A stretch of DNA of 64,000 nucleotides, from the NCBI GenBank assembly GCA_964439955.1, contig CAYTPX010000005.1, positions 1-64,000 on the forward strand. The letters are read 5' to 3'. Numbering within the stretch: position 1 is the stretch's first letter; every line of letters begins with the position of its first letter. The stretch is from UBA1794 sp964439955. GTDB taxonomy: Bacteria > Bacteroidota > Bacteroidia > Bacteroidales > Bacteroidaceae. Shown here piece by piece: positions 17,288-25,722 of this stretch. Under the pieces are notes generated by a model. It saw only the letters and a program-made list of their open reading frames with translations, was not told the DNA's origin and did no database searches. The translations under genes and the position numbers were made by a program.

Positions 17288-19588
17288 ATGCCTGATTCTT
17301 TCCTCAACGATTTGAACCCGAGCCAACGTGCGGCGGTGGAATACTGCGACGGGCCTTCGCTGGTCGTGGCCGGCGCAGGCTCGGGCAAGACACGGGTGCT
17401 GACCTATAAGATAGCCTACTTGTTGCAACAGGGGATTGCCCCGTGGAACATCTTGGCTTTGACCTTCACGAACAAAGCCGCGCGCGAGATGAAAGAACGC
17501 ATCGGGGCTTTGGTCGGGGAGAAGGCACGGAGGCTTTGGATGGGGACCTTCCATTCTGTCTTCGCGCGGATACTGCGCGCCGAGGCTGAGGCCATAGGCT
17601 TCAACCCGAATTACACCATATACGACACGGCAGATTCCCGCAGCCTGCTGAAGATAATCATCCGGGAAATGGCACTCGACGAGAAGGCATACCGGCCCAA
17701 CGACATGCAAAACCAGATTTCCATGCTGAAGAACCAGCTCGTCCCGCCGGAAGAATACGCGCAAGACCCGGTGGCTTACGAACAGGACATGTGGGGCGGC
17801 GTGCCTTTCTTCCGTGAGGTTTATGCGCGCTATGTGCAGCGTTTGCGGCAATCCTCTGCCATGGATTTCGACGACTTGCTGATAAAGACCTACCAACTGT
17901 TCGACCTCCATCCCGAGATATGTGCCCGTTACCGCGAACGTTTCCGCTACATCTTGGTAGACGAGTACCAGGATACGAACTATGCGCAGCATAAAATCGT
18001 GCTCCAGCTTGCACAGGACGGGCAAATCCCGGTATGCGCCGTGGGCGACGATGCGCAGAGCATCTACTCCTTCCGGGGCGCGCGCATCGACAACATGCTC
18101 ACCTTTGCCAACCTTTTCCCTGGGGCACGCCTTTTCAAACTCGAGCAAAACTACCGTTCGACGCAGACCATCGTGGACGCGGCGGGCAGCCTGATCCGCA
18201 AAAACGAGCGGCAGATTCCAAAAACCGTCTTTTCCGAGAAAGAAAAGGGCGACCCCATCGAGGTGTTCCAGGCTTATTCCGATACCGACGAAGGGGCGTT
18301 TGTGGCCAAGCGCCTGCTGGAGTTGCGGCGGAAGCAGCAGGCCACTTTCGGGGAGTTTGCCGTCTTGTACCGGACGAACGCGCAGAGCCGCGTTTTCGAA
18401 GAGGCGTTCCGCCAACGGGGCATACCCTATCGCATCTATGGGGGGGTGGGCTTCTACCAACGCAAGGAGGTGAAAGACTTGGTGGCCTACTTCCGCTTGG
18501 CCGTAAACCCCCATGACGAAGAAGCCTTGCGGCGGGTCATCAACTACCCGGCACGCGGCATTGGCGACAAGACGGTAGGCAAGCTCTCGGAGGCCGCCCT
18601 GCAACGGGAGTGTGACCTGTGGAGCGTGATCCAGGGCTTGGCCGACGAACCGCTCGGCCTGAACCGCGGGACGCTCGGCAAGGTGGCGGGCTTCGCGCAG
18701 CTGGTGGCCGGGTTTGCGGAGCAAAGCGGGCAGCTCGACGCTTATGCGCTGGCCGACCGGATTGTGCGCGATACCGGAATCCTGACCGAAGTATATGCCG
18801 ACCCCTCGCCCGAGGGCTTGAGCCGGCAGGAAAACATACAGGAACTGATGAACGGCCTGCGGGGTTTTTGCGATACCACGTTGGAGGAAACCGGGCAACC
18901 CGCCCGCATGGAAGACTTCCTGAGCGAGGCTTCTTTGCTGACAGACCAAGATGTCGCGGATGAGACGGACGGCGCTCCGCGCGTGACGCTCATGACCATC
19001 CACTCGGCCAAGGGGCTGGAATTCCGCAACGTCTTCATAGCCGGGCTCGAAGAGAACCTCTTCCCCAGCGCCATGGCGCTCTACTCCCCGCGGGGAGTGG
19101 AGGAGGAGCGCAGGCTTTTCTATGTGGCCATGACCCGCGCCATGGAGCATTGTTGCCTTTCCTATGCGCGCTCGCGCTACCGCTACGGCAAGATGGAGTT
19201 CGGCAACCCCAGCCGCTTCCTCGCGGACATCGACCCGCAATACTTGGAAGTCCGCGGCCCGAAACGGGAAGAAGGGGGCATATCCCCCAAAAGCGCCAAG
19301 GATTTTACGGAAAAGCCTTTGGGGAACTTCCGCAAAGTGCCGCCCCTTTCCGGGAAGGCGTCCAACCTTTCGCCCGTTTCTTCCTTGCCGCCCGCCAGGA
19401 AAGCCGCCATCCCTGCGTCGCAGGCCTATGGGCTGGAGGCGGGCATGCGGGTGGAACACGAACGCTTCGGGCAGGGCGAAGTGCTGGCGGTGGAGGGCGA
19501 GGGCGAGAACGCCAAGGCCACCATCCGGTTCGACTCCTGCGGGCAGAAACAGTTGTTGCTGCGCTTTGCCCGCATCAAGAGGCTCTGA
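17288..19588 (+). CDS. pcrA: UvrD/PcrA-type superfamily 1 DNA helicase
   Basis: A 3'-5' DNA helicase for repair and replication-fork maintenance. All SF1A motifs are visible in order: AGAGSGKT (Walker A, about 28-35), LTFTNKAAREM, VDEYQDTN (motif II), GDDAQSIYSFRGA (III), QNYRST (IV), TIHSAKGLEF (V) and VAMTRA (VI). The C-terminus ends in a Tudor-like GMRVEHERFGQGEV module. Residues about 666-691 (KDFTEKPLGNFRKVPPLSGK) are encoded by a copy of the dispersed repeat and form an extra linker before that module. The dehydrogenase gene follows directly. Confidence 0.93.
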   Translation: MPDSFLNDLNPSQRAAVEYCDGPSLVVAGAGSGKTRVLTYKIAYLLQQGIAPWNILALTFTNKAAREMKERIGALVGEKARRLWMGTFHSVFARILRAEAEAIGFNPNYTIYDTADSRSLLKIIIREMALDEKAYRPNDMQNQISMLKNQLVPPEEYAQDPVAYEQDMWGGVPFFREVYARYVQRLRQSSAMDFDDLLIKTYQLFDLHPEICARYRERFRYILVDEYQDTNYAQHKIVLQLAQDGQIPVCAVGDDAQSIYSFRGARIDNMLTFANLFPGARLFKLEQNYRSTQTIVDAAGSLIRKNERQIPKTVFSEKEKGDPIEVFQAYSDTDEGAFVAKRLLELRRKQQATFGEFAVLYRTNAQSRVFEEAFRQRGIPYRIYGGVGFYQRKEVKDLVAYFRLAVNPHDEEALRRVINYPARGIGDKTVGKLSEAALQRECDLWSVIQGLADEPLGLNRGTLGKVAGFAQLVAGFAEQSGQLDAYALADRIVRDTGILTEVYADPSPEGLSRQENIQELMNGLRGFCDTTLEETGQPARMEDFLSEASLLTDQDVADETDGAPRVTLMTIHSAKGLEFRNVFIAGLEENLFPSAMALYSPRGVEEERRLFYVAMTRAMEHCCLSYARSRYRYGKMEFGNPSRFLADIDPQYLEVRGPKREEGGISPKSAKDFTEKPLGNFRKVPPLSGKASNLSPVSSLPPARKAAIPASQAYGLEAGMRVEHERFGQGEVLAVEGEGENAKATIRFDSCGQKQLLLRFARIKRL
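19285..19360. repeat. Dispersed dyad repeat, array E (inside pcrA)
   Basis: Units AAAAGCGCC..TTTTACGG, AAAAGCC..ACTTCCGC and AAAGTGCC..TTTCCGGG, 21-23 bases each, are read in frame in the variable linker between the helicase core and C-terminal module. Confidence 0.6.
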
Positions 19589-19600
19589 AGGAGGAAAGAC

Positions 19601-20590
19601 ATGTTAAGGAAAAAGGGAAAAAGAGTGGTACGGGAGATGAAAAACACAGGGACAAAGGCCGTAGTCGTGGGCAGCGGGATCGTTGGAACGACGGTGGCTT
19701 ACAGTTTGGTCATGCAGGGCGTAGTGGCCGAGATAGCCCTCATTGCCGGGCACAACGGGAAGAAGGCTTGGGGCGAGGCGCTCGATTTGCAACATAGCAT
19801 GGAGTTCCAGGAGCGCAACGTGCGAGTCTTTGCTGACGACTACGCTACTTGCCGCGATGCCGACGTGGTCATCATCACGGCCGGCCCTAAGTTTGATGGC
19901 ACGTTCGACCGCATGCACATGATGCTGGACACGGCCGGGATCGTGCGCGGCGTCGTGCGGCGCGTCATGGAGAGCGGCTTCGACGGCATTTTTGTCGTGG
20001 TGAGCAATCCGGTGGACGTAATGGCTTATCTCGTCTACCGGCTTTCGGGCCTGCCCAAGCGGCGGGTCGTCGGGACGGGCACGGTGCTCGAAACGGCACG
20101 CCTGAAGTACGCCATCGGCCAGTGCATGCGCATCGACCCGCGCAGCATCGACTGCTACGTGATGGGTGAGCACGGGGATTCGATGATGGTGCCTTGGAGC
20201 CATGTCCGGGCAGGCGGCAAGAATTTCCTGGACATCGTGCAGGACAATCCCGGCGGCCTGCGGGGCATGACCTTGGAGCAACTGGTGGAGGAGACGCGTG
20301 AGGCGGGCAACACGGTCATGAAGGCCAAGGGCAACACGCAATATGCCATAGCCAGCGCCGTGACGCGCATCGTGAAAGCCATCCTGCACGATGACAACCG
20401 GATTATTCCCGTGTCGGCCCTTTTGGAAGGGGAGTATGGGGAAAGGGATGTGTTTTGTGGGGTTCCGGCCATTCTCAACCGTGAGGGAATCAAAGATATT
20501 GGCGAGTTCCACCTGCTTCCCGTCGAATTGGAGCAGTTCCACCGCTCGGCCGGGAAGATACGTGCGGCCATTGCGCGCCTGGGAGTTTGA
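19601..20590 (+). CDS. Lactate/malate dehydrogenase-family 2-oxoacid dehydrogenase
   Basis: An NAD-dependent 2-hydroxyacid dehydrogenase. GSGIVG is the nucleotide-binding turn, SNPVD follows the Rossmann domain and GEHGDS holds the catalytic His. The substrate loop reads TAGPKFDGTFDR where L-lactate dehydrogenases have TAGxxQKPGETR. By that alignment the specificity Gln (Arg in malate dehydrogenase) is Phe, while the loop Arg is kept. The usual catalytic Asp before the substrate Arg is Glu (LETAR). The substrate is therefore uncertain and may be a bulkier 2-oxoacid. AAGGAGG lies six bases before the ATG at 19601, which favours this start over the ATG at 19637. Confidence 0.82.
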   Translation: MLRKKGKRVVREMKNTGTKAVVVGSGIVGTTVAYSLVMQGVVAEIALIAGHNGKKAWGEALDLQHSMEFQERNVRVFADDYATCRDADVVIITAGPKFDGTFDRMHMMLDTAGIVRGVVRRVMESGFDGIFVVVSNPVDVMAYLVYRLSGLPKRRVVGTGTVLETARLKYAIGQCMRIDPRSIDCYVMGEHGDSMMVPWSHVRAGGKNFLDIVQDNPGGLRGMTLEQLVEETREAGNTVMKAKGNTQYAIASAVTRIVKAILHDDNRIIPVSALLEGEYGERDVFCGVPAILNREGIKDIGEFHLLPVELEQFHRSAGKIRAAIARLGV

Positions 20591-20601
20591 GCACAGCGGT
20601 T

Positions 20602-21891
20602 TTATGCTTGCCCCAAGGCTTGGCCGAGGTCGGCAATCAGGTCGTCGATGTGCTCGGTCCCGATGGAAAGGCGTATGCTGGACGGGGTGATATGTTGCAT
20701 TGCGAGTTCTTCGGGCGACAGCTGCGAGTGGGTAGTGGTGGCCGGATGGATTACCAGGCTCTTGGCATCGGCCACGTTGGCAAGGAGCGAAAAGATTTTG
20801 AGGGAGTCGATGAACCTCCAGGCCGCTTCTTGCCCGCCTTTAATCTCGAATGTGAAGATGCTGCCCCCGCCTTTTGGGAAATAATGTTCGTATAAGGAAT
20901 GTCCCGGATGTCCCGGCAGCGACGGATGGTTGACCCGCCCTACTTTGGGATGCCGGGCAAGGAAGTCCACCACCTCCAAGGCGTTGGCGACATGCCGCTC
21001 CACGCGGAGCGAAAGGGTCTCCAGCCCTTGCAGCAGGAGGAAGGCGTTGAACGGCGAAAGGGAAGCCCCGGTATCGCGTAAGATGACGGAGCGGATGCGG
21101 GCGACGAATGCCGCTTTTCCAGCTATGTCGGTGAATACCGCGCCGTGGTAGCTGGGCTCCGGTTGGGCCAGTGTGGGGAACTTGTCGGGCGAGGCTGCCC
21201 AATCGAAACGCCCGCTGTCGATGATGATGCCGCCGAGCGTAGTTCCGTGCCCGCCGATGAACTTCGTGGCCGAGTGTACCACGATGTCTGCCCCGTGTTC
21301 GATGGGGCGGATGAGGTAAGGCGTGCCGAATGTGTTGTCCACGATGAAGGGCACGTGGTGGCGGTGGCATGTCTCGGCCACGCTTTCTATGTGGGTGACT
21401 TCGGAATTGGGGTTGCCGAACGTTTCCGCGAATACTGCTTTTGTCTGCGGGCGGATGGCAGCCTGGAGCGCTCCGGGGTCGTTGATATCGACGATGGAGT
21501 GGGAGATTCCTTGTGCGGCCAGTGTGCGGGTGATGAGATTGTGCGAGCCTCCGTACAGGTTGTTTGCGGCTACGATGTGGTCGCCGGGGCCGAGTATGTT
21601 CTGCAAGGCGTAGGTCACGGCTGCCGCCCCAGAGGATACGGCAAGTGCGGCCACGCCCTTTTCCAAGGCGGCCATGCGGGTTTCCAGGACGCCCTGCGTG
21701 TCGTTGGTCAGCCGGCCGTAAATGTTGCCGGCATCGCGCAGGGCGAAACGGTCGGCTGCGTGTTGGGAATTGCGGAACACGTAGGAGGTGGTTTGGTAGA
21801 TGGGCACGGCACGTGCTCCTGTCACGGGGTCGGGCAATTCTTGCCCTGCATGTACTTGTAAGGTCTCGAAGTGCAATTCTTTTTGTTCCAT
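20602..21891 (-). CDS. metY: O-acetylhomoserine aminocarboxypropyltransferase (PLP enzyme)
   Basis: This cytoplasmic PLP enzyme makes homocysteine from O-acetylhomoserine and sulfide, linking sulfur assimilation to methionine. The 429 residues have the Cys/Met-metabolism fold: HAGQELPDPVTGARAVPIYQTTSY at the start, IYGRLTNDT (phosphate contact) and SATKFIGGHG with the PLP lysine near residue 210. The length exceeds cystathionine synthases (about 390) and fits MetY. An exact -7 box (TACCTTTG, minus strand, 21925-21932) leaves a leader of about 30 bases, too short for a riboswitch. It converges with the dehydrogenase gene. Confidence 0.9.
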   Translation of the reverse strand: MEQKELHFETLQVHAGQELPDPVTGARAVPIYQTTSYVFRNSQHAADRFALRDAGNIYGRLTNDTQGVLETRMAALEKGVAALAVSSGAAAVTYALQNILGPGDHIVAANNLYGGSHNLITRTLAAQGISHSIVDINDPGALQAAIRPQTKAVFAETFGNPNSEVTHIESVAETCHRHHVPFIVDNTFGTPYLIRPIEHGADIVVHSATKFIGGHGTTLGGIIIDSGRFDWAASPDKFPTLAQPEPSYHGAVFTDIAGKAAFVARIRSVILRDTGASLSPFNAFLLLQGLETLSLRVERHVANALEVVDFLARHPKVGRVNHPSLPGHPGHSLYEHYFPKGGGSIFTFEIKGGQEAAWRFIDSLKIFSLLANVADAKSLVIHPATTTHSQLSPEELAMQHITPSSIRLSIGTEHIDDLIADLGQALGQA

Positions 21892-21924
21892 GTTGCTCTG
21901 TCCTTTTTATTGGTTTTGACTTTG

Positions 21925-21932
21925 CAAAGGTA
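21925..21932 (-). promoter_or_regulatory. -7 box of metY
   Basis: Minus-strand TACCTTTG matches TAnnTTTG. The -33 region is weak. Confidence 0.55.
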
Positions 21933-21983
21933 GGCTTGTGGAATAAGTTCGGGAATAGCTGGCTGTTTTTAGGAAAAAATGCC

Positions 21984-21991
21984 TATATTTG
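21984..21991 (+). promoter_or_regulatory. -7 box of the Lrp-family gene
   Basis: TATATTTG, an exact -7 element, 77 bases before the ATG at 22069. It supports that start over the longer open frame from 21979. Confidence 0.55.
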
Positions 21992-22068
21992 CGTGGAAAA
22001 TCAGAATGGAACGGCTGTTTTGGCCGCTTTTTCCCCTGTTGTGTAGAAAAACTTTCTTGCCTGTATTT

Positions 22069-22530
22069 ATGGATTCCTTGGACAAAACGGATTTGCAAAT
22101 CCTCCGTGTTTTGCAAGAAAATTCCCGGTTGACGATGAAAGAACTCGCCGCGCGTGTCAATTTGTCGTCTACTCCTGTGTATGAACGTGTGAAGCGTCTG
22201 GAGGGTAATGGTTATATAAGGAAATACGTTGCGGTATTGGACGCAGAGAAACTGCATCGGGGATTTGTCGTGTTTTGCCATGTCAAGATGAGCCGTTTGA
22301 ACCGCGAGATAGCGCAGGACTTCAAAAGGGTGATATGCGGCATTCCGCAGGTTACGGAGTGTTACAACATATCGGGTAGTTTTGATTATTTGCTGAAGAT
22401 ACATGCCCCGGATATGAAATACTATCAGGAATTTGTGCTCAATGTGTTGGGTGTCATCGAGCATCTTGGCTCGTTGGAGAGCGTGTTTGTGATGGACGAA
22501 GTAAAGCACGAATACGGGATAAGCCTGTGA
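22069..22530 (+). CDS. Lrp/AsnC-family transcription regulator
   Basis: A 153-residue regulator of the feast/famine family. The N-terminal winged helix (LDKTDLQILRVLQENSRLTM to about residue 60) binds DNA. The C-terminal RAM domain (about 65-145), with the ISGSFDYLLKI strand, binds amino acids and forms oligomers. It is divergent from metY with about 180 bases between them, so control of metY is plausible but inferred only from position. Confidence 0.88.
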   Translation: MDSLDKTDLQILRVLQENSRLTMKELAARVNLSSTPVYERVKRLEGNGYIRKYVAVLDAEKLHRGFVVFCHVKMSRLNREIAQDFKRVICGIPQVTECYNISGSFDYLLKIHAPDMKYYQEFVLNVLGVIEHLGSLESVFVMDEVKHEYGISL

Positions 22531-22667
22531 GGAAGGGCAGGCTTGGTTTGTCCGGATTCCGGCTTTGCGGGGAGGTTATTGGTGTACGTCCCGGTCGATT
22601 TTGTCTGGCTTCTTTTTATTTTTAGGAAAAAAGACGGTTATTTTACTGCTTGTTCAGGGGAAAAAAC

Positions 22668-22675
22668 TATCTTTG
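22668..22675 (+). promoter_or_regulatory. -7 box of the Fur-family gene
   Basis: TATCTTTG, an exact -7 box 12 bases before the ATG at 22688, so the leader would be very short. Confidence 0.55.
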
Positions 22676-22687
22676 CCCGGCTGTTCT

Positions 22688-23200
22688 ATGGCAAATATGG
22701 AAACGAAAGGGACGGAGGAGGAGGCATTGCTTTCCGGCAAGGAGGCTTGGATTCATTTCTTGCGGCAGAAGGGTTTGCGGAAAACTCCAGAACGTTTGGC
22801 CTTATGTGAAGCTGCTTTGGCTACGTCCGGGCATTTTACGCCCGAAGACCTGCATGGGTTCCTTCAACAGGAGGTGCGCTTCCGGGTGAGCCGGTCTACG
22901 GTTTACTCCAATTTGCAGCTTTTGGTGGAAGCGGGTTTGCTCGTCCGCCATCAGTTCGGCGGCTCTTCTTCTGCCGTGTATGAACGGATGGACCGGGCTT
23001 GTAGCCATTTCCACCAGATTTGCACGGTCTGTGGTGTCGTGACGGAGTGCGACGATAGCCGTTTGCGTAACCAAATCCGCGAAATGCACCTGCCCCGTTT
23101 TCAAATTTCCTGCTATTCGCTATATGTTTATGGCATGTGTAGCCGCTGTAGACGCCAAGTGGTGAGAAAAACAAAGACAAGTAAGAAACAAAAGAAATAA
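22688..23200 (+). CDS. Fur-family metal- or peroxide-responsive regulator
   Basis: A 170-residue repressor of the Fur/PerR/Zur superfamily. The N-terminal winged helix (about 25-100, with RKTPERLALCEAAL and RVSRSTVYSNLQLLVEAGLL) is followed by a dimer domain. HFHQICTVCG and CSRCRR supply the two CxxC pairs of the structural zinc site. Which metal or signal it reads cannot be told. The lysine-rich tail (KTKTSKKQKK) is unusual. It is 12 bases upstream of purA and probably co-transcribed with it. Confidence 0.87.
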   Translation: MANMETKGTEEEALLSGKEAWIHFLRQKGLRKTPERLALCEAALATSGHFTPEDLHGFLQQEVRFRVSRSTVYSNLQLLVEAGLLVRHQFGGSSSAVYERMDRACSHFHQICTVCGVVTECDDSRLRNQIREMHLPRFQISCYSLYVYGMCSRCRRQVVRKTKTSKKQKK

Positions 23201-23212
23201 GTAGGAGACGCT

Positions 23213-24481
23213 ATGAAAGTCGACGTTTTGTTAGGCTTGCAATGGGGCGATGAGGGGAAAGGCAAGGTCGTAGACGTGCTGACCCCCAAGTATGATGTGA
23301 TTGCCCGCTTCCAAGGTGGCCCGAATGCGGGGCATACGCTGGAGTTCGAAAGTCAGAAATATGTGCTTCGCTCGATTCCTTCTGGAATCTTCCAAGGCGA
23401 CAAGATCAACCTTATCGGTAACGGGGTGGTCCTTGACCCGGCTTTGTTCAAGGAAGAAGCGGAGGCGTTGGAGGCTTCCGGGCATAACCTGAAGCAACGC
23501 CTGCATATCTCGAAGAAGGCACACCTGATTTTGCCGACGCACCGCATCTTGGATGCTGCCTATGAGGAGCAGAAGGGGAAGTCGAAAGTGGGGACTACCG
23601 GAAAAGGCATCGGCCCGACTTATGCGGACAAGATAAGCCGGGTAGGGCTTCGCGTAGGCGATGTGTTGCAAGGATTCGACGAGAAGTACCGGATAGCGAA
23701 GGCACGGCATGAAGCAATCCTAAAGGGTCTCGGCTTTACGTACGACATTGAGGAAGCCGAGCGGAAGTGGATGGAAGGAATCCGCTATTTGAAGGAATTT
23801 ACATTGGTTGATAGTGAGCATGAGGTGAACCGTTACCTTTGCGAGGGAAAAAGCATACTATGCGAAGGTGCGCAAGGTACTATGCTGGATGTGGACTTCG
23901 GTTCGTATCCATTTGTCACGTCGAGCAATACGATATGTGCCGGGGTATGTACCGGCCTTGGCATCGCCCCTAATAAGATTGGGGACGTGTACGGCATATT
24001 TAAGGCTTACTGTACGCGAGTGGGTGCAGGGCCTTTCCCTACGGAGTTATTTGACGAGACGGGGAAAAGGATTCGGGATATCGGGCATGAATACGGTGCT
24101 GTGACCGGACGGGAACGCCGCTGTGGCTGGATAGACTTGGTGGCTCTGAAGTATTCCATCATGCTGAATGGCGTCACCAAGCTCATCATGATGAAGAGCG
24201 ATGTGCTGGATGGCTTTGAGACAGTGAAGGCATGTGTGGCTTATAGGCAACACGGCAAGGAGATTGACTACTTCCCTTACGATATCAGCGAAGGCATCGA
24301 GCCCGTCTATGTGGAGCTCCCGGGATGGAATGAGGATATGACAAAGGTGGGCAGCGAAGATGAATTCCCTGAGGAGTTCAATGCTTATTTGAGTTTCCTC
24401 GAAGAACAATTGGAAGTCCCCATTAAGATAGTGTCTGTCGGGCCGGATCGTGCACAGACGATTGTCCGTTATGAAGATTGA
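23213..24481 (+). CDS. purA: Adenylosuccinate synthetase
   Basis: It converts IMP and aspartate to adenylosuccinate using GTP, the first step from IMP to AMP. The 422 residues carry the GTP loop QWGDEGKGK near the N-terminus, the GGPNAGHT motif, the VGTTGKGIGPTY IMP site and the TGRERRCGW substrate region. Length and motifs are standard. It lies directly after the Fur-family gene, an arrangement that gives no clear regulatory clue. Confidence 0.96.
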   Translation: MKVDVLLGLQWGDEGKGKVVDVLTPKYDVIARFQGGPNAGHTLEFESQKYVLRSIPSGIFQGDKINLIGNGVVLDPALFKEEAEALEASGHNLKQRLHISKKAHLILPTHRILDAAYEEQKGKSKVGTTGKGIGPTYADKISRVGLRVGDVLQGFDEKYRIAKARHEAILKGLGFTYDIEEAERKWMEGIRYLKEFTLVDSEHEVNRYLCEGKSILCEGAQGTMLDVDFGSYPFVTSSNTICAGVCTGLGIAPNKIGDVYGIFKAYCTRVGAGPFPTELFDETGKRIRDIGHEYGAVTGRERRCGWIDLVALKYSIMLNGVTKLIMMKSDVLDGFETVKACVAYRQHGKEIDYFPYDISEGIEPVYVELPGWNEDMTKVGSEDEFPEEFNAYLSFLEEQLEVPIKIVSVGPDRAQTIVRYED

Positions 24482-24513
24482 TTGGGTACGCGGCTGGACT
24501 CGAATAGGATTAC

Positions 24514-25722
24514 ATGAAAAAAATCTTATTGGCTAACAAGTTTTTCTATCCTCGTGGGGGGGATTGCGTTCATACGCTCAACTTGATGCGCTTGCTGCAG
24601 GGAAAAGGGCATCAAGTTGCGGTGTTTTCCATGCGCTATCCGGAGAACTTGCCATCGGAGTGGCAGCCGTATTTTGCTGACGAGGTTTGTTTTTCCGGAG
24701 GAGCCAGCGGGAAAATGAAGGCTTTGGCGCGCTTGTTTGGTGGGGCGGGAGTATGCGGGCGTTTCGAATCGTTGCTCGATGATTTCGCCCCGGACGTAGT
24801 GCATTTGCAGAATATCCATTCTTATTTGTCGCCGGTCATAGCCGAAATTGCGGCCAAGCGAGGTATCCCTGTTTTTTGGACGTTGCATGATTACAAATTG
24901 TTGTGTCCGGCTTATTCTTGCCTCTGTGGCGGAAAACCGTGTGAACGCTGCTTCCGGCGGAAAACGCCTGTACTTTTCTCGCGTTGCATGAAAGGAAGCC
25001 TATCGGCCAGCGTATTGGCATATCTGGAAGCCTTACGTTGGAACCGGGCACGCTTGGAGCGTTGGGTGGATGCCTTTGTATGTCCCAGCCAATTCATGGC
25101 CGCAAAAATGGAATCGGGCGGTTTTGATCCGAAGAAGTTGAAAGTCTTGTGCAATTTTATCCCTTCAGATTATTCGGAATCTCTGCCCCATTCTTCGGAA
25201 GGCGGGCCGGAACGCGAAGAAGCCTATTGCTATGTAGGCCGGCTTTCTGCAGAGAAGGGGGTGGAAACATTGTTGAAGGTGGCTTCTCGCCTACCTTATA
25301 AATTATATATAGCGGGCGAAGGCCCGCTTTTTGCATCGCTCCGTTCACGTTACCTTTGCCCGCAGATTGTTTGGCTCGGGCGGGTTTCCCAAACGGAGGT
25401 GCGAGCTTTGTTGCGGAAGGTACGTTTTTCTGTGCTGCCTTCGGAATGCTATGAAAACAACCCCTTGAGTGCAATCGAGTCCTTGTGTGTCGGCACTCCG
25501 TTGTTGGGTGCGCGTATCGGGGGGATACCGGAGTTGATTGACGAGGGAGTGAACGGGATAACGTTTGACGCAGGAGTCGAAGAAGATTTGGAGGAGAAGA
25601 TAAAAACGATGTTTTCTTATGCTTCTTTTGAAAATCGGGGACAGATGCAAAGGAAGGCTTTGCAGCGGTTTTCGGAAGAAAGCTACTATAAAGGACTGAT
25701 GGAAATCTATGAAAGGGAATAA
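24514..25722 (+). CDS. Family 4 glycosyltransferase
   Basis: A GT-B glycosyltransferase likely to act on surface polysaccharide in the cytoplasm. The N-terminus (KILLANKFFYPRGGD) shows the glycine-rich acceptor loop. The C-terminal half has the GT4 donor motif in ENNPLSAIESL and the GGIPELI turn. A Cys-rich stretch (CPAYSCLCGGKPCERC, near residues 130-150) may bind metal, which is uncommon but known in this subfamily. Its 3' end overlaps the radical SAM gene by 14 bases, which suggests translational coupling. Confidence 0.86.
   Translation: MKKILLANKFFYPRGGDCVHTLNLMRLLQGKGHQVAVFSMRYPENLPSEWQPYFADEVCFSGGASGKMKALARLFGGAGVCGRFESLLDDFAPDVVHLQNIHSYLSPVIAEIAAKRGIPVFWTLHDYKLLCPAYSCLCGGKPCERCFRRKTPVLFSRCMKGSLSASVLAYLEALRWNRARLERWVDAFVCPSQFMAAKMESGGFDPKKLKVLCNFIPSDYSESLPHSSEGGPEREEAYCYVGRLSAEKGVETLLKVASRLPYKLYIAGEGPLFASLRSRYLCPQIVWLGRVSQTEVRALLRKVRFSVLPSECYENNPLSAIESLCVGTPLLGARIGGIPELIDEGVNGITFDAGVEEDLEEKIKTMFSYASFENRGQMQRKALQRFSEESYYKGLMEIYERE

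Noticed and set aside
16112..19459. A 1115-codon minus-strand open frame opposite the GT2 and pcrA genes
   Set aside because: It is a shadow of two clear plus-strand genes in G+C-rich DNA. It is full of Arg/Gly/His runs and shows no family motif.
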